In this document: piece after piece, positions 17,792-27,887 of the stretch | Layout of the letters: the number at the start of each line of letters is the position of its first letter | Position numbering within the stretch: the first letter of the stretch is position 1 | Origin: Zoogloeaceae bacterium | GTDB taxonomy: Bacteria; Pseudomonadota; Gammaproteobacteria; Burkholderiales; Rhodocyclaceae | Reading direction: 5' to 3' | DNA length: 64,000 nt | Assembly (NCBI GenBank): GCA_024235655.1 | Contig: JACKLY010000002.1 | Coordinates: 62,001 to 126,000, forward strand | The notes under the pieces: model-generated | Databases searched by the model: none | What the model was told of the DNA's origin: nothing | The model's input: only the letters and a program-made list of their open reading frames with translations | Position numbers and translations under genes: made by a program

Positions 17792-19156
17792 ATGCGCCTC
17801 AAGCACAAGATCATCGTTCTGGCCGTTCTCCCCCTGGCCGTGGCCATTCTTGCCATTGCCGCGCTGGTCGCGCTGCAGACGCGGGCACTGGCGCAGATGG
17901 AAGCCGCCCTGCTCGAAGAAAGCATGCTGGCGGCCAAGCGCACCGAACTTAAACACTACGTGCAACTGGGACTGACCTCGATCGAGCACATCTATGGCAG
18001 CGGCCGCGACGACGAAGCGGCGCAGAGCGAAGTCAAGCGCATCCTCAATGAAATGAATTTCGGTGACGATGGCTACTTTTTTGCCTACGACCGTCGCGGG
18101 CACAACCTCGTGCATCCCAGGCAACCCAGCCTGGTCGGGCAAAACCTGTGGGATGTGCGCGACCCCCAGGGCGTGCCGGTCATCCAGCGCCTCCTCGCCA
18201 GGGCGCGCAGCGGCGGCGGCTTTGAGCGTTACATCTGGAACAAGCCCTCCACCGGCCAGCCGGTGGACAAGCTCAGTTATGTGATCGAACTCGAACGCTG
18301 GGGCTGGATGTTCGGCACCGGCATCTATCTTGACGACGTTGCCACCGGCATCGACAAACTGCGCAACGAGGCCGCCAGCAACATCACCGCCACCATGGCC
18401 GGCCTCGCGGCCGTCGCAGTCATCGCCAGCCTGGCTGTGTTTGCCGGCGGTATGGCGCTGAACATCAGCGAATACCGGCTGGCCGACCAGCAGTTGAAAC
18501 TGCTCGCCCAGCGTCTGGTGAGCCTGCAGGAAGAGGAACGGGCACGTGTTTCACGCGAACTGCACGATGGCCTGAGCCAGTTGCTGGTGTCCACCAAATA
18601 CCGTTTCGAGCTGGCACAGGAGCGCCTGCAGACCGGGCGCGGCGAAGCCTTGCCAGCGATTGACGACGGCCTGGCCGGCCTCAGTGAAGCCATCGGCGAA
18701 GTCCGCCGCATCTCGCATGACCTGCGACCATCCCTGCTCGACAACCTCGGCCTGCCTGCCGCGCTGGAACAGCTGGCCAGCGATTTCAGCAAACGCACTG
18801 GCATCGCCGTCAGCGCAGCCGTGGGCCCGGTGCCCGCCTTGCCGGCAAGCAGCGTCACCACGGCCCTCTTTCGTGTCGCCCAGGAAGCGCTGACCAACGT
18901 GGAAAAACATGCGGCAGCGACCCAGGTGGAAATCCGCCTTGCTTTAGAAAAAGAGGAAATCCACCTGAAGATCAGCGACAACGGCAGCGGCTTCAAGCCC
19001 CGACGTGCCGATACGCCGCCCGGCATCGGCCTGCGCAACCTGCGCGAACGGGTCGAGACTCACGGCGGCCGCCTGCAGATCAGCAGCGACAAGTCAGGCA
19101 CCACGCTGCTCGCCAAAATTCCACTCAGGGCAGCCATGCCGGGGATGAGAGCATGA
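17792..19156 (+). CDS. Cache-domain sensor histidine kinase, NarX/UhpB-like
   Basis: A 454-residue membrane kinase. TM1 covers about residues 7-29, then a periplasmic single Cache domain (about 40-190) with the family-typical GDDGYFFAYDRRGHNLVHP and GWMFGTGIYLDDV. TM2 lies at about 203-223. The HisKA_3 box has the phospho-acceptor H258 in RVSRELHDGLSQ. The ATPase domain has DNGSGF and GIGLRNLRERV. Single Cache domains often bind small organic acids, so a carboxylate signal is plausible but unproven. Its TGA overlaps the ATG of the following regulator, the cognate partner. Confidence 0.92.
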   Translation: MRLKHKIIVLAVLPLAVAILAIAALVALQTRALAQMEAALLEESMLAAKRTELKHYVQLGLTSIEHIYGSGRDDEAAQSEVKRILNEMNFGDDGYFFAYDRRGHNLVHPRQPSLVGQNLWDVRDPQGVPVIQRLLARARSGGGFERYIWNKPSTGQPVDKLSYVIELERWGWMFGTGIYLDDVATGIDKLRNEAASNITATMAGLAAVAVIASLAVFAGGMALNISEYRLADQQLKLLAQRLVSLQEEERARVSRELHDGLSQLLVSTKYRFELAQERLQTGRGEALPAIDDGLAGLSEAIGEVRRISHDLRPSLLDNLGLPAALEQLASDFSKRTGIAVSAAVGPVPALPASSVTTALFRVAQEALTNVEKHAAATQVEIRLALEKEEIHLKISDNGSGFKPRRADTPPGIGLRNLRERVETHGGRLQISSDKSGTTLLAKIPLRAAMPGMRA

Positions 19157-19785
19157 GCGATAGCACGCCCATCCGCGTCTTGCTGGTCGATGACCATCAA
19201 CTGGTGCGCGACGGCCTGCACTCGCGCCTCGGCGAAACGGACGGCATCGAAGTCGTCGGTGAAGCCGCCACCGGCGCCGAAGCCCTGCGCCTGGCGGCAG
19301 AACTCAATCCCGACCTGGTACTGCTCGACATCGGCCTGCCGGACATCAACGGCCTCGAAGTTGCGGAAAAGCTGGGGGAGGTCGCCCCACACGCCCGGGC
19401 GCTGATGCTGAGCATGTACGACAACCGCGAATACGTGATCAGCGCCCTGCGCGCCGGTGCCAGCGGCTATGTGCTGAAGGATGCCACCTCGAAGGAAATC
19501 ATCGCCGCCATCCGCGCCGTTGCCGCCGGCGGCTCCTATTGCAGCAGCTCACTCACCAGCGCCCTCGCCAGCGGCGGCAGCGAGCCCTTGCAGCTGACCG
19601 AAAGGGAGCGCGAAGTGCTGATCCTGGTCGCACAGGGCAACAGCAACAAACGCATTGCACAACAACTCGATGTCAGCGTACGCACCGTCGAAACCCACCG
19701 CCTCAATCTGCGCCGCAAGCTGGGGATCGAAACCCCGGCGGGGCTGATCCGCTATGCGCTGCAACAGGGGTGGATCAAGGTCTAG
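19153..19785 (+). CDS. NarL/LuxR-family response regulator
   Basis: A 210-residue regulator with a receiver domain (DD at 13-14, phospho-acceptor D59 in LVLLDIGLPD, and conserved K in VLKDATSKE) and a C-terminal LuxR helix-turn-helix (TEREREVLILVAQGNSNKRI onward, about residues 148-205). It overlaps the kinase stop by four bases. Targets are unknown; no obvious regulated operon lies directly downstream on this strand, and the next gene is convergent. Confidence 0.93.
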   Translation: MSDSTPIRVLLVDDHQLVRDGLHSRLGETDGIEVVGEAATGAEALRLAAELNPDLVLLDIGLPDINGLEVAEKLGEVAPHARALMLSMYDNREYVISALRAGASGYVLKDATSKEIIAAIRAVAAGGSYCSSSLTSALASGGSEPLQLTEREREVLILVAQGNSNKRIAQQLDVSVRTVETHRLNLRRKLGIETPAGLIRYALQQGWIKV

Positions 19786-19841
19786 AGACGTGCATCGCTG
19801 CCAACGCCACGCCCTGCCGCAAGGTGGCGAATGGCAGCCGA

Positions 19842-21365
19842 TTACTTCAACCCGAAGAACTCCCGGATACGATCAACGATGGCCGCCCGGTGTTCGGCCT
19901 GCCCCTTGCCACCGTGTTCCTGCTGATAGGCATTCTGCCGCGCGTCGAGCTGCTGCTGGCGTTGCACCAGGATGTGCGACATGCTTTCGGCGAGCGCCGG
20001 CCGGGCGCGGATGATGTCTTCGAAGCCGGCCTTGTCGAGCCGGTAGCATTCCAGTTCGGTGGCGGCGACCACGGTGGCGGCGCGGGGCGCGCCGGTCATC
20101 AAGCCCATTTCACCGAACACGCTGCCTGATGGCAGCCGGGTCAGCAGGCTGCGCTCGCCCTCCGGGGTTTCCCAGTAAACATCAGCCTCGCCACTGACGA
20201 TGATGTACAGCCAGTGCGCAATCGCACCCTGCCGGGTCACCACCCCGCCCTTGGCAAACGGCGCATGGATCAGGCGCTCGGCCATCTTGTACTGCTCGTT
20301 TTCATCAAGTACCGCAAACAGTTCGATACCCGAAATGGCTTGCAGACGCTGGTTGATCTCGCGCTGCCACACCCGTTGGCGATGGGCGTCGCCTTCCTGC
20401 ACCAGATGCACCACCTGATCAGGTAGCGCAATACGCCAGCCATGACGCTGCACGGTGGCAAGCAGGTGAGTGCGCACAGCGGAGTCGGTGCCGTCATCGT
20501 CACGCGGGTCGATCAGCCAGTAGCGCAAGGCATAGCGCACCGAGCCCGGCGCAAAATCCATGGCCACGCAGGAAGGCGCCGGGTGCCGTGCCACATTGGC
20601 AATCTCGGCATCGGCCACCGCACGCTCCGCCGCATTGATCACCAAGGACGGGCTGACGCTGTAGTCGATGTTGAACCACACCCAGCGTCGCCAGCCGGCT
20701 ACGCCAACTTCGCGATCAGCGATTACCGAAAATTTTCCCTTCATCAACTGGCTGTTCGGCACCACCACCTTTTCCCCGTTGCGCGTGAGGATCGCCGTGT
20801 AGCGCCACTGGATTTCCACCACCCGGCCGGAAAGGTCATCGAGCTTGACCCAGTCGCCAATCTCCAGCGAGTTGTCGAGTTGCAGGGCGAGGCCGCCGAG
20901 AATGTTGCCCAGCGTGTCCTGCATGGCAAACGCCACCACGGCGGTAATCACCGCCGACGTGGCGACCAGGCTGGAAAGCTCGACACCGGCGAAGGAGAGC
21001 CGAACCATGGCCCACAGCACATAGCCGGCAATCACGACGATATCTTCGAGAATGCGCGGCGTCGGCATGTGCATGGCCGGCAGCACGACACGGAAGAGGA
21101 ACAGGCCGCCGAGACGGATCATCACCAGCCCCAGCCCGAGCAGTGCCGCCTGGTGCAAGCCGGCGGCGATGGCGAGTTGCCCGCGCAGGACGAAAATCGC
21201 GGCGAGAAGGTCGATCAGCAGCCAGCAGGCAAAGAACAGCAGGGAATGCTTGAGTGCTACCCGACGCGTTTCCAGCACGCGGTACAGCACCGCCAGCAGG
21301 AGCAGGACGGCGCCGAGGATATAAGGCGTTTCGTCACGCCACAGGGCGCTCACAATGTCGTTCAT
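19842..21365 (-). CDS. MscS-family channel with C-terminal cyclic-nucleotide-binding domain
   Basis: A 507-residue protein. Four to five membrane helices (first LGAVLLLLAVLYRV) lead into the pore-lining segment AVVAFAMQDTLGNILGGLAL and the MscS beta domain with IGDWVKLDDLSGRVVEIQWR. The C-terminal third is a cyclic-nucleotide-binding domain with an intact phosphate-binding cassette, FGEMGLMTGAPRAATV, retaining Glu and Arg. Related proteins are called bacterial cyclic-nucleotide-gated channels. The ATG at 21365 overlaps the LytTR regulator stop by four bases, so it is translated with the two-component pair. An osmotic or nucleotide-gated role is inferred. Confidence 0.88.
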   Translation of the reverse strand: MNDIVSALWRDETPYILGAVLLLLAVLYRVLETRRVALKHSLLFFACWLLIDLLAAIFVLRGQLAIAAGLHQAALLGLGLVMIRLGGLFLFRVVLPAMHMPTPRILEDIVVIAGYVLWAMVRLSFAGVELSSLVATSAVITAVVAFAMQDTLGNILGGLALQLDNSLEIGDWVKLDDLSGRVVEIQWRYTAILTRNGEKVVVPNSQLMKGKFSVIADREVGVAGWRRWVWFNIDYSVSPSLVINAAERAVADAEIANVARHPAPSCVAMDFAPGSVRYALRYWLIDPRDDDGTDSAVRTHLLATVQRHGWRIALPDQVVHLVQEGDAHRQRVWQREINQRLQAISGIELFAVLDENEQYKMAERLIHAPFAKGGVVTRQGAIAHWLYIIVSGEADVYWETPEGERSLLTRLPSGSVFGEMGLMTGAPRAATVVAATELECYRLDKAGFEDIIRARPALAESMSHILVQRQQQLDARQNAYQQEHGGKGQAEHRAAIVDRIREFFGLK

Positions 21366-22138
21366 GTCGATAACTGCCGGGCATAGGATTTGACCAACGG
21401 CCATTGCCGCCGGCTGACCGGCAGCCGCTCCGGCAGATCACGCACCAGCGCCAGCCAGTGGGTGTCCGCCTCTTCCGCCGTATTGCGCTCGAAGCCGGCA
21501 ATTGCCTCTCTCGCCACCAGCACGCTGCGATGCAGGCGGATGAAGCGCTCGGCGAACTCTGTTTCGAGGTGGGTCAGCGACTCGTCGAGCAGATACTCCC
21601 GCTCCCGCGTGCGGGCCATCACATATTTCAGGTCGGCTTTCAGGTACAGCACCTCGGCCACCGGGATCAGCAACAACCGCCCCCGTTCATGGCACGACAA
21701 ATGCGTGCGCCCTTCCGGCTGCAGCGAGCGCAGCATCTCCGCCGGCGGCGGCCGTGACGGCAATTTGCCGAGGGCGGTGAGCAGGCGCTGCGTCCGTACC
21801 GGCTTCAGCAGGTAGTCAACCGCATTGAGCTCGAATGCCTGCACGGCATAGCTGTCGTAAGCCGTGGCGAAGATCACGGACGGTGCCTGTTCAAACGACG
21901 CCAGGTGCTGCGCCAGTTCAATCCCGTCCATCTGCGGCATGCGGATATCGACCAGCAGCACATCCGGTCTGACGGACGAGTCGCCCTCCATCAGGGCCAG
22001 CGCTTCAACGCCATTTGAAGCCTCGCCGACGACAACAGTCGGCAGCTCAGCAGCAATGTCGCCCAGCAGCACGCGCAGGCGGGTACGCGCCGGCGCTTCG
22101 TCATCGACGATCAGGACTTTCAACGCTGGCGGTTTCAT
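21362..22138 (-). CDS. LytTR-family response regulator, AlgR-like
   Basis: A 258-residue regulator with receiver domain (VDDEAPARTRLRVLL, phospho-acceptor D64 in LLVDIRMPQMDGIE, K in LLKPVRTQRLL) and a C-terminal LytTR DNA-binding domain (VAEVLYLKADLKYVMAR and FIRLHRSVLVAREAI). The ATG at 22138 overlaps the kinase stop (ATGA); another ATG nine bases upstream is possible. Gene order argH-algZ-algR is like Pseudomonas, where AlgR controls alginate, twitching and virulence. Here it is coupled to a channel gene instead of running directly into hemC. Confidence 0.9.
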   Translation of the reverse strand: MKPPALKVLIVDDEAPARTRLRVLLGDIAAELPTVVVGEASNGVEALALMEGDSSVRPDVLLVDIRMPQMDGIELAQHLASFEQAPSVIFATAYDSYAVQAFELNAVDYLLKPVRTQRLLTALGKLPSRPPPAEMLRSLQPEGRTHLSCHERGRLLLIPVAEVLYLKADLKYVMARTREREYLLDESLTHLETEFAERFIRLHRSVLVAREAIAGFERNTAEEADTHWLALVRDLPERLPVSRRQWPLVKSYARQLST

Positions 22139-23145
22139 TTCCGGCATGGCAGCACCATTTGTACGTGATGAATTCCGTTGCTTTCCTTCACTTCCAGCCG
22201 CGCTTCCAGATCATAGTGCAGCGCCAGTCGCTCGCGGATATTGGCCAGTGCCATCCGGTTGCCAACGTGATGCACGACACCTGACTGACAAGGATTACTG
22301 AGCGCAACAACCAGTTCATCTCCCTGACGCACAAAACTGACCCGGATTGTTCCCGGCTCGCTGGCCGGCTCTATCCCATGATAGACCGCATTTTCCAGCA
22401 AGGGCTGCAACATCAGCGATGGCACCATGGCATCGCCGGGCATGTCGGCGATATCCCACTCGACATTGAGGCGTTCGCCAAGGCGCAGTTTTTCCAGATC
22501 CAGATACTGCCGGCAGAGCGCAATTTCATCGGACAGCGGGACCAGTTCGCGGTTGTCCCGCATCAGCGCGCGGAACAGTTCGGCAAGCTCCTCCAGGGCG
22601 TGTTCGGCACGCTTTGGTTCGGCGCGAATCAGCGAGAGCACGGCATTCAGGCTGTTGAACAGGAAATGTGGCCGGATACGCGCCGTCAACGCCTGCAGGC
22701 GCGCCTCGACCAGCGCCGGGGAGAGCGCATCCGCTCGTAGCCGGAAATAGCCGAGCATGAAGGCGGCACACGCGGCGGCAAGGATGCCGGCACGCAACAG
22801 GGACTGGGCTCCGCCCTCGATAAAGCCCATGAAACGCCAGAAGTCGACAAAGAGCAGCGCCTGCAACACCACAAAACCGACCAACAGAAGGCTGCCGGCC
22901 AGATAGGGCAAACGCCACAGCAGGTTGCGCAGCAAGGCCAGCAAGAGCATGCAGAGCAACAACTGCGGCTGCACAAAGGCAGCCATTTCGATATAGAAGC
23001 TGAGCCACTGATTGAAACCGGTCGCCTGCACCAGGGCTGCCGCCAGTGCCAGCAGATTGACGCCAAGCAGCAGGCGCAGCATGACGCCCAGATTGCGGAA
23101 GTCTGGCAAACGCTGGGTTGCAGGGTTTTGCTTTATACTTGGCAT
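22135..23145 (-). CDS. LytS/AlgZ-type sensor histidine kinase
   Basis: A 336-residue His_kinase-family protein. The N-terminal half has four or more membrane helices (for example LRLLLGVNLLALAAALVQ and LLLCMLLLALLRNLLW) with no large periplasmic domain, so the signal is probably sensed in or near the membrane. H160 in TARIRPHFLFNSLNAVLSLI is the acceptor histidine. The ATPase region has MLQPLLENAVYHGI and LSNPCQSGVVHHVGNRMALA. It diverges from argH and overlaps its regulator. Confidence 0.9.
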   Translation of the reverse strand: MPSIKQNPATQRLPDFRNLGVMLRLLLGVNLLALAAALVQATGFNQWLSFYIEMAAFVQPQLLLCMLLLALLRNLLWRLPYLAGSLLLVGFVVLQALLFVDFWRFMGFIEGGAQSLLRAGILAAACAAFMLGYFRLRADALSPALVEARLQALTARIRPHFLFNSLNAVLSLIRAEPKRAEHALEELAELFRALMRDNRELVPLSDEIALCRQYLDLEKLRLGERLNVEWDIADMPGDAMVPSLMLQPLLENAVYHGIEPASEPGTIRVSFVRQGDELVVALSNPCQSGVVHHVGNRMALANIRERLALHYDLEARLEVKESNGIHHVQMVLPCRK

Positions 23146-23228
23146 CTCTTTGAAATGGCTGAAATTCAGGCACTTCGGGCATGTTCGCCCGGCGCTGAAT
23201 CATTCTAGCCGACAATTTTGCATTCATC

Positions 23229-24617
23229 ATGAGCCAGAACAACACTTCGCAGTACACGTGGGCCGGTCGCTTCTCGGAGCCGATGTCGGATCTCGTCAAA
23301 CGCTACACCTCGTCGGTCGATTTCGATCAGCGCATGTGGCGGCAGGATATCCGTGGTTCGCTGGCGCACGCCCGCATGCTGGCCAAACAGGGCATCATCG
23401 GCGCCCAGGATTTTGCCGACATCGAACGCGGCATGGCACAGGTTGCTGCCGAAATCGAATCCGGTGAGTTCGTCTGGTCACTGGACCTTGAGGACGTGCA
23501 CCTCAACATCGAAAAGCGCCTGACCACGCTGGTCGGCGATGCCGGCAAGCGCCTTCATACCGGGCGTTCGCGCAACGACCAGGTAGCCACCGACATCCGC
23601 CTGTGGCTGCGTGATTCGATCGACGACATCCTCGTCCTGATCAAGCAATTCCAGGAAAACCTGCTGTTGCTGGCGGAGAAGGAAGCGGCGACGCCGATGC
23701 CCGGCTCGACCCACCTGCAGGTGGCGCAGCCGGTGACCTTCGGCCACCACCTGCTCGCCTATTTCGAAATGACCCAGCGCGACAAGGAGCGCTTTGCCGA
23801 CTGCCGCAAGCGGGTCAATCGCCTGCCGCTCGGTGCAGCGGCACTGGCCGGCACCACTTACCCGATCGACCGCGAGTTCGTGGCTCAGGAACTGGGCTTC
23901 GACGGCGTCTGCGAAAACTCGCTCGACGCCGTGTCGGACCGCGACTTCGGCATTGAATTCTGCGCCGCCGCCGCGCTCCTGATGACGCACTTCTCCCGCT
24001 TCTCGGAAGAACTGGTGCTGTGGATGAATCCACGCTTCGGCTTCGTGAAGATTGCCGACCGTTTCTGCACCGGCAGTTCGATCATGCCGCAGAAGAAGAA
24101 TCCGGACGTACCGGAACTGGCGCGCGGCAAGACCGGCCGCGTGAATGGCAGCCTGATCTCCATGCTGACCCTGATGAAAGGCCAGCCGCTGGCCTACAAC
24201 AAGGACAACCAGGAAGACAAGGAGCCGCTGTTCGACACCGCCGACACGGTGCTCGATACGCTGCGCATTTTCGCCGACATGATGGGCGGTATCGAGGCGC
24301 GCCCGGACAACATGCGTAACGCGCTGACCCAGGGCTTTGCCACCGCCACCGATCTTGCGGATTACCTGACCAAGAAGGGCCTGCCCTTCCGCGATGCGCA
24401 CGAAACCGTCGGTCTTGCGGTAAAGAAGGCCGAGGAACTGGGTGTCGACCTGCCCCAGTTGCCACTGGCTGCCTTGCAGGAATTCTCGCCGATGATTGGC
24501 GAAGACGTTTTTTCCGTACTGACCGTCGAAGGCTCGCTGGCGGCCCGCGACCACATCGGCGGCACCGCGCCGAACCAGGTCAGGGCTGCCATCCAGCGCG
24601 CCCGTAACCGCCTATAG
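23229..24617 (+). CDS. argH: Argininosuccinate lyase
   Basis: A 462-residue lyase releasing fumarate and arginine from argininosuccinate. Signature GSSIMPQKKNPDVPELARGK with the catalytic serine, plus LHTGRSRNDQVATDIRLWL and GSTHLQVAQPVTFGHH, are clear. The length is normal. It diverges from the AlgZ-like gene, a linkage known from Pseudomonas. The downstream kinase gene starts 13 bases after the stop, so the two are probably on one transcript. Confidence 0.97.
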   Translation: MSQNNTSQYTWAGRFSEPMSDLVKRYTSSVDFDQRMWRQDIRGSLAHARMLAKQGIIGAQDFADIERGMAQVAAEIESGEFVWSLDLEDVHLNIEKRLTTLVGDAGKRLHTGRSRNDQVATDIRLWLRDSIDDILVLIKQFQENLLLLAEKEAATPMPGSTHLQVAQPVTFGHHLLAYFEMTQRDKERFADCRKRVNRLPLGAAALAGTTYPIDREFVAQELGFDGVCENSLDAVSDRDFGIEFCAAAALLMTHFSRFSEELVLWMNPRFGFVKIADRFCTGSSIMPQKKNPDVPELARGKTGRVNGSLISMLTLMKGQPLAYNKDNQEDKEPLFDTADTVLDTLRIFADMMGGIEARPDNMRNALTQGFATATDLADYLTKKGLPFRDAHETVGLAVKKAEELGVDLPQLPLAALQEFSPMIGEDVFSVLTVEGSLAARDHIGGTAPNQVRAAIQRARNRL

Positions 24618-24630
24618 GATTCGACCTGTC

Positions 24631-25913
<1,283 letters not shown>

Positions 25914-25917
<4 letters not shown>

Positions 25918-26459
25918 GGCGCCTGCCCGCACATGATCGGCCAGTTTGTTCTCTGGCTTTCCGACCAGGTCATGGTCGAGCGCACCAGTTTCGACGTACC
26001 ATCGAACAACACGTCAAAGCGGGCTGCAGAATTCCAGCTGTCGCAATAGCGCCACTCCCAGACCAGTTCGTCGCGTGCCTTGAAATAGGCTGTCCATTCT
26101 GGTTGAGGCGGGCCCAGCAACTGCAACACCTGCGCCTGCGTCATGCCGGACTGCACCTTGGCAAAGGTTTCCATGTTCATGACATTGACCTTGCGTTCCA
26201 GTTTTCCAGCCGCATCGATGAAAACCATATAGGTCTGGAAACCTGCCGGCCCGCGCGGGTAGGCCAGCTGCTTCCCACCGCTGGCAAGCTTCCAGGTCAT
26301 GGCTGGAGCGCCCATGACCTGAACCACCTCAGCCTCGGTGGCAATACCTGATTCCAGGCCCTGGCCCGAATAGGAAGCGCATGCTGACAGGAGCAATAGA
26401 CTGATGCAACTAACGAGTGAGCGAAACATGGCAATGCTCCGAAGCATAGGACGCTTCAT
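25914..26459 (-). CDS. Lipoprotein with two BamE/SmpA-like repeats
   Basis: A protein of up to 181 residues with a lipoprotein signal (SCISLLLLSACAS, lipobox LSAC). Two similar units follow: one with GIATEAEVVQVMGAP, the other with GMTQAQVLQLLGPPQPEW, each leading to strands ending in a D-x-x-G-K-L type turn (FIDAAGKLERKV; LFDGTSKLVR). This matches the BamE/OmlA fold, apparently duplicated. Start choice is uncertain: ATG at 26459 has a close GGAGG, while ATG at 26429 has GGAG at better spacing. Convergent with the kinase, overlapping four bases. Likely located in the outer membrane. Confidence 0.65.
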
Positions 26460-26516
26460 TTTCCTCCGGAAATTCTGGCATAACCAGCCCCTGCACAGAT
26501 TTGCCTGAATTCAGAA

Positions 26517-26551
26517 CTCAATGTAATATTAGTATTCGCTAATATATTGAG
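26517..26551. promoter_or_regulatory. Extended dyad, probable operator
   Basis: Perfect arms ATATTAG and CTAATAT (26526-26532 and 26539-26545) with a six-base spacer are extended outward by CTCAAT and ATTGAG. The element ends eight bases before the ATG of the AhpD-like gene, so a bound protein would block transcription or the ribosome site. AT-rich dyads of this kind are typical of ArsR-family repressors, but the regulator is not in the window. Confidence 0.55.
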
Positions 26552-26559
26552 ATACCGCC

Positions 26560-26925
26560 ATGAGTAAATCCTTCTCAACCATCACTCGTGATGTCGCCCA
26601 AAGCCTGCACGCCATGGGCAAGGAAATCCCGGAAACCATGCAGGGTTTCAACAGCATGGCCAAAGCCGCGCTCAAGGGCGGTGCCATTGATGAACTGCAC
26701 AAGGAGCTGATCGCCCTGGCCATTGGTGTAGCCAGTCGCTGCGATGCCTGCATCGGGTTTCACGTCAAGGCACTGATCCGGCTGGGTGTTAGCCGCGAGC
26801 AACTGATGGAAACATTGGGCATCTGCACCTACATGGGTGGCGGCCCGACCCTGATGTATGCCGCAGAAGCGGTTCGTGCCTACGACGAGTTTCTCTCCCG
26901 CAGCACCTCGCCCGCAACAGCCTGA
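26560..26925 (+). CDS. Carboxymuconolactone decarboxylase/AhpD-like small protein
   Basis: A 121-residue all-helical protein of the CMD/AhpD family. The redox motif is CDACIGFHV (CxxC plus His), as in AhpD-type disulfide reductases, preceded by ELHKELIALAIGVASR. Such proteins deal with peroxide, thiol or sulfur stress; which applies here is unknown. It has the dyad described above in its leader, suggesting tight repression. The hydrolase gene begins 41 bases downstream on the same strand and may be co-expressed. Confidence 0.85.
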   Translation: MSKSFSTITRDVAQSLHAMGKEIPETMQGFNSMAKAALKGGAIDELHKELIALAIGVASRCDACIGFHVKALIRLGVSREQLMETLGICTYMGGGPTLMYAAEAVRAYDEFLSRSTSPATA

Positions 26926-26966
26926 GCGACAACTTTGGCGACAAGCCTCTACGCGTTGAACGCAAC

Positions 26967-27887
26967 ATGAACCCGGCGATGGCGATTACGCTGGCGGTGC
27001 TGGCAGCGATACTGACCGCCACGCTGATTCTGCGGCCACATTTGCATAATCGACTGCGGCGGGAACTGGCTCCTGAGCGCAGCACTGATGGTGAGCGACC
27101 GCAGGATTTCGGACTTCCCGCTGAGGAATGCTGGCTGCGCGGCCACAATGGCAAGCAATTGTTCGCCTGGCATGCCGCTCAACCGTCAGCTGACAATCAA
27201 AAGCAGCAGGCTCTGACCACGGTCATCCTGTTGCATGGATGGGGCGGGAACGCCAGCCACCTGCTGCCGCTCGGTGCCGCCCTGCACGCTGCAGGATATG
27301 GCGTACTACTGCTCGAATCACGCAATCATGGGCGCAGCGATGAAGACAGTTTTTCGTCGATGCCTCGCTTCGCTGAAGATCTCGGCAGCGCCATTGACTG
27401 GCTGCATAAGACCCCGGCCACCCCTCCTCGACAGATTGCGCTGATCGGCCATTCGGTCGGTGCAGCCGCCGCCTTGCTGAGCGCCTCCCGCCGCCGGGAT
27501 CTGGCTGCTGTCGTCAGCATCGCCGCCTTTGCCCATCCGGAAAGCATCATGCGCCGCTTTCTCGCCGCCAGGCGCATCCCGTTCATTCCGTTTGGCTGGT
27601 ATGCACTGCGCTATGTGGAACGGACCATTGGTCATCGCTTCGACCAGATCGCGCCCGAAAACACTATCCGGAAAACAGCATGCCCGGTGCTACTGGTGCA
27701 CGGCCTCGAAGATGACACCGTGCCGCCCGACGACGCCCGGCATTTGCTGGCCTGCAGCAACCGCGCCCGATTGTTGTTGCTTGCCGGAGATCACGAGCGC
27801 TTCGCAGACATCGATACGGGAATCAGCGCTGTCGTCGAATTTCTCGACGAAGCCACCGGTCGGCGAAAAACGGCAACTACCGCCTGA
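26967..27887 (+). CDS. Alpha/beta hydrolase with N-terminal membrane anchor
   Basis: A 306-residue alpha/beta-hydrolase. Residues 3-22 (PAMAITLAVLAAILTATLIL) form a membrane anchor or uncleaved signal. The oxyanion segment is VILLHGWGGNASHLL, the nucleophile Ser lies in IGHSVGAAAAL, the acid is in HGLEDDTVP and the His in LAGDHERF. Relatives are annotated as serine hydrolases of the YcjY or bacterial BEM46 type; substrate unknown. It follows the AhpD-like gene and its end overlaps the convergent esterase gene by 11 bases. Confidence 0.8.
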   Translation: MNPAMAITLAVLAAILTATLILRPHLHNRLRRELAPERSTDGERPQDFGLPAEECWLRGHNGKQLFAWHAAQPSADNQKQQALTTVILLHGWGGNASHLLPLGAALHAAGYGVLLLESRNHGRSDEDSFSSMPRFAEDLGSAIDWLHKTPATPPRQIALIGHSVGAAAALLSASRRRDLAAVVSIAAFAHPESIMRRFLAARRIPFIPFGWYALRYVERTIGHRFDQIAPENTIRKTACPVLLVHGLEDDTVPPDDARHLLACSNRARLLLLAGDHERFADIDTGISAVVEFLDEATGRRKTATTA

